A stretch of 12,819 nucleotides of DNA from an uncultured Coriobacteriales bacterium (GTDB taxonomy: Bacteria; Actinomycetota; Coriobacteriia; Coriobacteriales; UMGS124), in contig CAIFEU010000075.1 of NCBI GenBank assembly GCA_903789505.1, positions 1 to 12,819 of the forward strand, read 5' to 3'. This document shows, in pieces, positions 6,534 to 11,183 of this stretch. The notes under the pieces were generated by a model that had not been told where the DNA came from, made no database searches, and saw only the letters and a list, made by a program, of their open reading frames with translations. Numbering within the stretch: the stretch's first letter is position 1; every line of letters begins with the position of its first letter. A program made the position numbers and the translations under genes.

Positions 6534-7307
6534 CTACAGCATGACGCACACGCGCCGGCTCTCCCCGGGGGCGACCTCGACGTCGAGCACGCGCGTGGGG
6601 ATGCCGTAGATGCGCTCGAGCGTCTCCTCGGTGATCGTCTCCCGCGGCGAGCCCGTGGCGACCACGCGCCCCTGCTCCATCACGATGACCTTGTCGGCGC
6701 AGTACAGCGCGTGGTCGGGGTCGTGCGTGACCATCAGCACGCCCATGCCCTCCAGCGAGAGGTCGCGCATCGTGGACAGGACCAGCTCCTGGTTGCCGTA
6801 GTCAAGGCTCGCCGTGGGCTCGTCCATGACCAGAAGCCGCGGCTCCTGGCACAGGGCGCGCGCGATCAGGACGAGCTGGCGCTGCCCGCCCGACAGGGCC
6901 GTGTAGTCGCGGTCGGCCAGGTGCAGCACGCCCATGCGCCGCATCGACTCGAGCGCCACCTCGCGGTCGTGCTCCGAGACGCGGCTCATCGTCGCCAGGT
7001 GCGGCGTACGGCCCATCAGGACGACGTCGGCCACGCGAAACGGGAACGGCGGACGGTGCACCTGCGGGATGTAGGCGAACAGGCGCGCGATCTGCCACTC
7101 GGTCATCCCCTTCGTCTCGACCCCGTCCATCCTGACCGACCCCGACGTGGCATGCAGCAGCCCCAGCACCGTCTTGAGCGTGGTGGTCTTGCCGCACCCG
7201 TTGGCGCCGATGATGCACGCGTACTCCCCGTCGGCCACCGTAAGCGACGCCCCGTGGACGATCTCCTCGCCGCCGTAGCCGGCGTGCAAGTCGCTGACCT
7301 CGAGCAT
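6534..7307 (-). CDS. ABC transporter ATP-binding protein, FepC/BtuD type
   Basis: A 257-aa cytosolic ATPase that powers the importer formed with the adjacent FecCD permease. All ABC motifs are present and intact: Walker A GANGCGKT (34-41), Q-loop Q82, signature LSGGQ (138-142), Walker B LLVMDE (158-163), D-loop SLD (167-169) and switch His H195 in VTHD. Sequence style and length fit the iron-chelate/B12 class. The start is taken as ATG 7307, 5 bp after the permease stop; an in-frame GTG at 7316 would overlap that stop as GTGA and cannot be excluded. Either way the two genes are translationally coupled. The frame stays open far upstream of 7307 opposite the permease, but this is an antisense-frame artefact of high GC, not a fusion. 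Confidence 0.95.
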   Translation of the reverse strand: MLEVSDLHAGYGGEEIVHGASLTVADGEYACIIGANGCGKTTTLKTVLGLLHATSGSVRMDGVETKGMTEWQIARLFAYIPQVHRPPFPFRVADVVLMGRTPHLATMSRVSEHDREVALESMRRMGVLHLADRDYTALSGGQRQLVLIARALCQEPRLLVMDEPTASLDYGNQELVLSTMRDLSLEGMGVLMVTHDPDHALYCADKVIVMEQGRVVATGSPRETITEETLERIYGIPTRVLDVEVAPGESRRVCVML

Positions 7308-7312
7308 CGTCC

Positions 7313-8521
7313 TCACCAGCCCCTCATGTTGTGCCGGAAGATGAAGACGAAGAACGGCACGCCCAGAATCGCCGTCAGGATGCCAATGGGGATCTCGGTC
7401 ACCGTCAGGTTGCGCGCGATGTCGTCGACGAGCAGGAGATAGATGGCGCCGATGAACAGCGAGGCGGGCAGCAGCCTCTTGTAGTTGGGCCCCACGATCG
7501 CCCGCGCCAGGTGCGGGATCACCAGGCCGACCCACCCGATGACGCCCGAGACGGAGACCGCGCAGCTCACGACCAGCGTGGTGGCGAAGATGACGATCAG
7601 GCGCACCCTTCCCGTCCTGACGCCCATCGAGCGCGCCTCCTCCTCGCCGAACGAGAGCACGTTGAGCTTCCAGCTCTGCGACAGCAGCAGGACGAACCCG
7701 ATCAGCATCGGCAGCGCCACCAGGGCCAGGTCGCGCTGGTCGATGCTGTGGAAGCTGCCCATGAGCCAGTAGGTGATCGCGGGGAGCTTGTCGTCGGAGT
7801 CCGCCACGAGCTTGACGATGCTGGTGCCGCTCTGGAACAGCGTGGTGACGAGCATGCCCGCCAGCACAAGCGACAGCACCGGGTCGTAGCGGACCATCCT
7901 GTTGAGCCACATGCTGCATCCGACCGCGACGAGGCCGCCCACGAACGCCATGAGCTGCACCGCCAGGCTGCTCAGCCCCCACAGCAGCCCCAGGCAAGCG
8001 CCCAGGCTCGCGCCCGCCGAGGCGCCCAGCAGCGAGGGGGAGACCAGCGGGTTCTTGAACATGCCCTGGTACGACGCGCCCGACACCGCCAGCGCCGCGC
8101 CGACCAGCATCGCGACGATGACGCGCGGCAGGCGCACGTTGAACAGCGCCGTGGCCGTCTTGCCGTCTATGAGGTCGGCGTGCCCGGTGGCGGCGTTCCA
8201 CAGGGCGCTGAGCAGCTCGGGGGGCGAGATCGGGTAGCGGCCTATCGCGAACGAAAGGATAAACGCCGCCACGACGACCGCGGCGATGACGATCTTGGTG
8301 ACCAGCGGGACGCGGCTCTCGAGCGCCTCCCGGGCGGCCTGCGCCTGAGCCTGCTGGCTCTCCCGGGCGCGCTCCACGTCGGCGGGGGTGTCGCGCAGCT
8401 GGCGGCGCGGGGTGCGGGGCTGCGCCGGGCGCTGGGGCGGGCATGGGGCGTCGGAGGCGGCGGAGGCCGACGGCGCGCCGGGACGCATCCCGTCGGAGAG
8501 GTCATCCGGTGCGTGTGTCAA
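7313..8521 (-). CDS. FecCD family ABC transporter permease
   Basis: A 402-aa polytopic inner-membrane protein. Signature regions are RLPRVIVAMLVGAALAVSG (130-148) followed by YQGMFKNPLVSPSLLG, the ATPase-coupling stretch GVIGWVGLVIPHLAR (326-340) and the end EIPIGILTAILGVPFF (376-391). The first membrane helix begins near residue 75; the 70 residues before it are polar, Ala/Pro/Arg/Gln-rich, and longer than usual. The start is assigned to TTG 8521 because AGGAGGAGG lies 9 nt upstream (8531-8539). ATG 8545 would place that SD inside the gene with no SD of its own, and ATG 8488 has none. It likely dimerises and works with the ATPase 5 bp downstream and with the binding protein; substrate is a metal chelate of unknown kind. 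Confidence 0.93.
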   Translation of the reverse strand: MTHAPDDLSDGMRPGAPSASAASDAPCPPQRPAQPRTPRRQLRDTPADVERARESQQAQAQAAREALESRVPLVTKIVIAAVVVAAFILSFAIGRYPISPPELLSALWNAATGHADLIDGKTATALFNVRLPRVIVAMLVGAALAVSGASYQGMFKNPLVSPSLLGASAGASLGACLGLLWGLSSLAVQLMAFVGGLVAVGCSMWLNRMVRYDPVLSLVLAGMLVTTLFQSGTSIVKLVADSDDKLPAITYWLMGSFHSIDQRDLALVALPMLIGFVLLLSQSWKLNVLSFGEEEARSMGVRTGRVRLIVIFATTLVVSCAVSVSGVIGWVGLVIPHLARAIVGPNYKRLLPASLFIGAIYLLLVDDIARNLTVTEIPIGILTAILGVPFFVFIFRHNMRGW

Positions 8522-8642
8522 GGTGACGAGCCTCCTCCTGGGCATCGGGAAGGCAGGCAGGAGGGAGGACGCCACGGCGCACGCCGCCGGTGCGAACCGC
8601 CCGCATCCCGTACGGGACGACCGCCGGCCCTGGACGTGCCAA

Positions 8643-8671
8643 ACTATACCATTGCAAACATGTGATGTGAC
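8643..8671 (-). promoter_or_regulatory. Candidate promoter of the permease-ATPase operon
   Basis: On the minus strand GTCACA (8671-8666), a 17-bp spacer and TATAGT (8648-8643) give a plausible sigma-70 promoter about 115 bp before the TTG start, in an AT-rich island. The -35 overlaps TGTGATGTGAC on the + strand. Next to it, GATTGCGACA (8672-8681) resembles the minus-strand GATTGTGACA inside the operator of the binding-protein gene, suggesting possible co-regulation. Confidence 0.45.
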
Positions 8672-8753
8672 GATTGCGACATCCCGCGCAACCGCCCGGG
8701 CGGGAGCGGGAGGGAGCGCGAGGCCGGCGGGCACTGACCGGGCGGAGGCGGGC

Positions 8754-8777
8754 TGGCCAAATCATGACGAAATGCGA
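8754..8777 (+). repeat. 24-bp motif copy 1
   Basis: Begins TGGCCA and ends GACGAAATGCGA. It is 22/24 identical to the inverted copy at 8964-8987 and 20/24 to the direct copy at 8815-8838, with the GACGAAATGCGA half invariant in all three. Confidence 0.85.
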
Positions 8778-8814
8778 CCCGGGCCGCCGAAAGCCCCCGA
8801 AAATCACCCGCGGA

Positions 8815-8838
8815 TGGTCAAACCGAGACGAAATGCGA
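8815..8838 (+). repeat. 24-bp motif copy 2 (diverged)
   Basis: Begins TGGTCA and ends GACGAAATGCGA, in the same orientation as copy 1 with 61 bp between starts. Differences fall only in the first half. Confidence 0.8.
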
Positions 8839-8904
8839 GCCACCGACGCCGCGAGCGCGAGACGTGCCAGGCGCCATTGCATGAGGCAGCCCATCTACCT
8901 GCGA

Positions 8905-8946
8905 CGATTCGTCCCCACGTCTCCAGGGAGGCGTCGGGACGAATCG
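8905..8946. repeat. Long near-perfect hairpin inside the repeat unit
   Basis: CGATTCGTCCC (8905-8915) pairs perfectly with GGGACGAATCG (8936-8946). The stem continues with one C-C mismatch, ACG/CGT, a T-G wobble and CTC/GAG to a 4-nt loop. The arm GGGACGAATCG resembles the invariant GACGAAATGCGA of the neighbouring motif, so it may be a related inverted pair. Confidence 0.8.
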
Positions 8947-8963
8947 CGTGAGCCCACCGGAGC

Positions 8964-8987
8964 TCGCATTTCGTCATCAATTGGCCA
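8964..8987 (-). repeat. 24-bp motif copy 3 (inverted)
   Basis: On the minus strand it begins TGGCCA and ends GACGAAATGCGA. It is the right arm of the inverted pair. Confidence 0.85.
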
Positions 8988-9234
8988 GCAGTGCCCTCTC
9001 GAGGGCGACTTTCGTCTTCGGGCGGCGTGTGAGAGGCGGCCGACAGACAGCCGACGCGCCACACCTCGCGGTGAAAGCGAGCGTCTGGCCAAACGCCTCA
9101 GGGCTGATGCCCTCAGACCGAACTCGGCGTCGGAGGGACCCACCGAAGGCGTTCAGGACCTTACGGATGACCCTGAAGTCTTCCGCTCGCGTTACCCCCT
9201 TAGCCCATTCGTCCGGGAGCCGATGCCGCTGGCG
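8977..9234 (-). pseudogene. Coding-like remnant continuing in frame after the TGA of the 58-aa gene
   Basis: Directly after the TGA at 9235-9237 the same frame stays open for 85 codons and ends at a tandem TGATGA (8979-8974). The peptide looks protein-like rather than random: LPDEWAKG, EDFRVIRKVLNAFGGSLRRR, EGISPEAFGQTLAFTARCG. It has no ATG, GTG or TTG start with a ribosome binding site. It may be the 3' end of a longer ancestral gene cut by the TGA or joined by recombination to the duplicated 5' part of the 58-aa gene. Read-through is a less likely alternative. I do not recognise a family. Confidence 0.4.
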
Positions 9235-9411
9235 TCAGTCTTCCGCGCGATGCTCAGGGTCGTCGCCTTCGTCACCAGAGTCGAGCATTGCAGAGAAACT
9301 GGCGAGTAGCCCTGGCGTCAGGTACTTGTCCCGCTCCTCCTGCGTGAGCTCGCCCAGGGTGTCGTCCGCGACGATTACCCACTTTTCCTCGGGACCCTCA
9401 TCCTTGGCCAT
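9235..9411 (-). CDS. Small hypothetical protein, 58 aa (paralogue of the 69-aa protein)
   Basis: An acidic 58-aa protein starting MAKDEGPEEK at ATG 9411, with GAGG 7 nt upstream. Residues 8-33 (EEKWVIVADDTLGELTQEER and on to YLTP) are identical to the 69-aa protein at 10282-10491, and the DNA is nearly identical there, so the reading frame is credible. After LTP the two diverge but keep the same register (GLLASFSAMLD versus EFMARIIAELN), then this one ends in an Asp/Glu-rich tail. The 81-bp identity suggests recent duplication or gene conversion. No known domain is recognised. It may be a truncated form of a longer gene, since coding-like sequence continues after its stop. Confidence 0.6.
   Translation of the reverse strand: MAKDEGPEEKWVIVADDTLGELTQEERDKYLTPGLLASFSAMLDSGDEGDDPEHRAED
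9312..9392. repeat. 81-bp direct repeat, copy A
   Basis: Identical to 10383-10463 except at 9352 (g versus a), a synonymous Gly codon change in both small proteins. The copies are 1071 bp apart in the same orientation, and identity falls off sharply on both sides. Confidence 0.95.
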
Positions 9412-9449
9412 TTTCTCGCCTCGTTCATCCGGTGACGGCCCGCGCGTCG

Positions 9450-9469
9450 ATAGCGTCAGAGTCCGCTAT
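9450..9469 (-). promoter_or_regulatory. Dyad overlapping a -10-like box before the 58-aa gene
   Basis: ATAGCG (9450-9455) and CGCTAT (9464-9469) form a perfect inverted repeat with an 8-nt centre. On the minus strand the left arm forms part of TATAGC, a possible -10 about 55 bp before the ATG of the 58-aa gene, so a regulator could act here. No good -35 is seen. Confidence 0.3.
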
Positions 9470-9541
9470 ACCCGGGCGCTCTGCCCGTTCTATCCTTGTG
9501 GGGAGCACGGGCAAGATGGCGGCATCCATGGCGCGCAGGTA

Positions 9542-9838
9542 CTACCCGCGCGCATTGCCGTCGATGATTGCCAGGGCACGTCGACGGAACTCCGGATTCA
9601 GTCGCAGGTCATGGTGCTCGAGGTTGTAAACGTCGGACTCACACCACCGCAAATCACCTGCCTCATAGACGCACTCGATGCAACGTGAGGCGCTCTTTCT
9701 CGTCACGCAGTCGGTGACGAACCCCTCCGCGTATGCGAAAGGCCTGCGGGAGCGCATGAACCTCAGCAGGTCGCCCTTGCGCGGGTCCGGCGCGTCGAGT
9801 TCAGCCTCGTGACCCGCCTTTACTGCCCAGATCTCCAT
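9542..9838 (-). CDS. Small hypothetical protein, 98 aa, Cys-rich centre
   Basis: A 98-aa soluble protein, ATG 9838, with GAGGGG 5 nt upstream. It has no signal peptide or membrane segment. Four cysteines (C44, C53, C56, C66) are spaced CX8CX2CX9C, followed by H75-H76, which could bind a metal, but this is not a standard zinc ribbon that I can name. The C-terminal helix RLNPEFRRRALAIID (79-93) resembles YLTPEFMARIIAELN in the neighbouring 69-aa protein, hinting at a shared small domain. It lies in a same-strand series of small genes. I do not recognise its family. Confidence 0.65.
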   Translation of the reverse strand: MEIWAVKAGHEAELDAPDPRKGDLLRFMRSRRPFAYAEGFVTDCVTRKSASRCIECVYEAGDLRWCESDVYNLEHHDLRLNPEFRRRALAIIDGNARG

Positions 9839-9922
9839 CGCTGCCCCTCGGTCTGAAATGGTTAAACTCCGTCGTGCGATCCCTGCCGAACCCGAACGTG
9901 CCGTCCAAGTTGATCGCCAGCG

Positions 9923-10135
9923 TCACTTGCCGCCAGCGCCCCACCCGATCTTCCATGGTTCACGCCCGGAGAGCACTTCGCGGTCCCCCTTCGACCACGC
10001 CTCGCCGAAGCCTGGGGTCATGGTGTCCCGCTCCGCCTGTTCGCGGCTCACGCCGAACCGCACCATCCACCTCTCGACGAGCTCATCGCGCGTGATGACC
10101 CTGATGGGGGAGGTGCGATACATCTTGGCGCTCAT
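9923..10135 (-). CDS. Small hypothetical protein, 70 aa
   Basis: A basic-to-neutral 70-aa protein, ATG 10135, with AGGAG 7 nt upstream (GAGAGGAGCG). The middle, TRDELVERWMVRFGVSREQAERD (15-37), looks like two short helices around a turn, faintly like a helix-turn-helix, followed by a Trp/Gly-rich end. It has no membrane segment. The 84-bp gap to the 98-aa gene downstream suggests one transcript. I do not recognise its family; an antitoxin-like or phage-derived role is possible but unsupported. Confidence 0.6.
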   Translation of the reverse strand: MSAKMYRTSPIRVITRDELVERWMVRFGVSREQAERDTMTPGFGEAWSKGDREVLSGREPWKIGWGAGGK

Positions 10136-10281
10136 CGCTTCGCTCCTCTCGAAAACGTGCGGGACCAGCCGTATTCTGACTCTTCGCTATTTCTAGTGGA
10201 TAGAAGATGGGGTGAAAAGACCCGCCCCTCCGTCGCAAGTGAAGATGAGTCGCCATGCCGTCATGGACAGTCAGTCTCGCG

Positions 10282-10491
10282 TCACCTGCTCCTTCTACCA
10301 CCATGGCGGAGAGGTTTCTTCCTTACGTTATTTCTTTTCCTCTCATCCGCATTCAGCTCGGCGATGATCCTGGCCATGAACTCTGGCGTCAGGTACTTGT
10401 CCCGCTCCTCCTGCGTGAGCTCACCCAGGGTGTCGTCCGCGACGATTACCCACTTTTCCTCGGAATCCCCGTCATTGATGTCCTGAGCCAT
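10282..10491 (-). CDS. Small hypothetical protein, 69 aa (paralogue of the 58-aa protein)
   Basis: A 69-aa protein, ATG 10491, with GAGG 7 nt upstream; the leader resembles that of the 58-aa gene (GGATGAA-GAGG). The N-terminal half is acidic (MAQDINDGDSEEKW, then VIVADDTLGELT). The centre carries YLTPEFMARIIAELNA, an amphipathic helix. The last 18 residues are strongly basic (KRNNVRKKPLRHGGRRSR), so the protein is dipolar, as seen in small nucleic-acid-binding or protein-binding factors, though no family is recognised. Compared with the 58-aa copy it looks like the more complete version. Confidence 0.65.
   Translation of the reverse strand: MAQDINDGDSEEKWVIVADDTLGELTQEERDKYLTPEFMARIIAELNADERKRNNVRKKPLRHGGRRSR
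10383..10463. repeat. 81-bp direct repeat, copy B
   Basis: Partner of 9312-9392 with one difference (10423). It covers the conserved core of the 69-aa gene. Confidence 0.95.
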
Positions 10492-10639
10492 CTCATTGCC
10501 TCATTCATCCGATAGATTGCGTTCGTTGCCAGAGAGTCGATGAGTCGCCTCCCCCTCCTGGTCTTGGACACAAATAAGAGGGAGCCAGCCCAAGGCCGAA
10601 AGGCAGGCCGCGGCGGCGCACGTCACAACGGAGGTGCGG
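10492..10639. other. Intergenic spacer between the 73-aa and 69-aa genes
   Basis: This 148-bp spacer is less GC-rich than the flanks. AAGGCCGAAAGGCAGGCC near 10592-10609 could fold into a small hairpin, followed on the minus strand by GGGCTGGCTCCC and a modest T-rich TCTTATTTG, a weak terminator candidate for the 73-aa gene. No additional gene is supported. Confidence 0.3.
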
Positions 10640-10861
10640 CTAATCCGTCGCCTTCCCGATTCTGCGCTCGTACTCCTCGAACGCCTTGCGAGACTCCTCG
10701 TCCGCCGGCTCGAACCACTCCTTGGCGTACAGGTAGTCCTCGCCGGTCTCGTCGACGATCGCGTAGCAGTTCGTGTCCTCGCCGAGCATGCGATAGACGT
10801 GACCGTGGATGAGGGATACCGGGTCGTTCAGGTCCCCCATGTAGCGCATCATTATCCCCAT
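10640..10861 (-). CDS. Small SH3-like hypothetical protein, 73 aa
   Basis: A 73-aa acidic cytosolic protein, ATG 10861, with GGAGG 6 nt upstream, which decides the start over three internal Mets. The core GHVYRMLGEDTNCYAIVDET (20-39) then GEDYLYAKEWFEP (40-52) has the short beta-strand and turn pattern of small SH3-like proteins common in Firmicutes and Actinobacteria whose role is unknown. The charged C-terminus (DEESRKAFEEYERRIGKA) is helical. It is the first of five small minus-strand genes and is preceded by a stable hairpin. SH3-like assignment is by pattern and is tentative. Confidence 0.65.
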   Translation of the reverse strand: MGIMMRYMGDLNDPVSLIHGHVYRMLGEDTNCYAIVDETGEDYLYAKEWFEPADEESRKAFEEYERRIGKATD

Positions 10862-10875
10862 TGGGCGCCTCCACC

Positions 10876-10912
10876 GATGGGTTGGTTGCCAAGGCTTCCT
10901 TTGGCACCCATC
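10876..10912 (-). promoter_or_regulatory. Hairpin in the leader of the 73-aa gene
   Basis: GATGGGT (10876-10882) pairs with ACCCATC (10906-10912), and an inner GCCAA (10888-10892) pairs with TTGGC (10901-10905), with an asymmetric TGGTT bulge. It lies just before the Shine-Dalgarno (10868-10872) and could control translation or protect the mRNA end. Confidence 0.5.
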
Positions 10913-11107
10913 CTAGCACCGCCTTTGCCCCGGCCTCCCCGCGCCGCCCTCGACGCGCTCATCGCCGGGCGAGCCAGTCGGCATTCGGACCCCCAAGCCG
11001 CCGCGTCAGCCGAAGCATGCGTCGAGGACGCGTCGGGCAGGTCATGGAATCCGGTGGGCACACCAAGTGCGCAGAGCACCCGGACGCACCGGCGCCCGGA
11101 CAGGCTG
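10913..11107. other. Gene-free spacer between ScpA-like gene and small-gene series
   Basis: The full gap 10862-11183 is about 320 bp. Apart from the hairpins at 10876-10912 and 11108-11139 I see no gene here: frames on both strands are GC-rich noise with Arg/Ala/Pro bias and no ribosome binding site. No clear promoter is seen for the 73-aa gene. Confidence 0.5.
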
Positions 11108-11139
11108 GGGGCCGACGCCCCGTAAGGGATGCCGGCCCC
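11108..11139 (-). terminator. Terminator-like hairpin after the ScpA-like gene
   Basis: GGGGCCG (11108-11114) pairs with CGGCCCC (11133-11139). The stem continues imperfectly through CG/TG and CCC/GGG to a short loop around GTAA. It lies 45 bp beyond the stop of the minus-strand gene. No T-tract follows. Confidence 0.6.
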
Positions 11140-11183
11140 GTCACCTTGCGTATGGAGAGACGGACGGGCGATGCCCGGAGCCG

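Larger units (their letters stand above)
8752..8989. mobile_element. MITE-like repeat unit with 26-bp terminal inverted repeats
   Basis: A 26-bp sequence at 8752-8777 (GCTGGCCA... to ...GACGAAATGCGA) recurs inverted at 8964-8989 with 24 of 26 positions matching. A third, direct copy sits inside at 8815-8838 (20 of 24). Between them lies a long hairpin (8905-8946). There is no transposase and no obvious target-site duplication, so 'MITE-like' describes structure only; a regulatory RNA, a multi-copy intergenic repeat or protein-binding sites are alternatives. The right arm overlaps the TGATGA stop of the minus-strand remnant at 8977-9234. Confidence 0.5.

Noticed and set aside
6534..8444. Apparent 636-aa fusion of the ATPase with upstream sequence
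   Set aside because: The extra N-terminal part is the permease gene read in the wrong frame; the ATPase has its own start at 7307.
8674..9309. A 211-codon + strand frame through the repeat region
   Set aside because: No Shine-Dalgarno, Arg-rich noise, and it overlaps the inverted repeats and the minus-strand coding-like remnant.
10083..10304. A 73-codon minus-strand frame between the 69-aa and 70-aa genes
   Set aside because: It overlaps both neighbours in another frame, has no good ribosome binding site, and its start lies within the 69-aa gene.
10862..10912. SAM riboswitch upstream of the 73-aa gene
   Set aside because: GGCAACC and GGTGCCAA are present, but in the wrong order and without the remaining core helices; the gene has no link to methionine.
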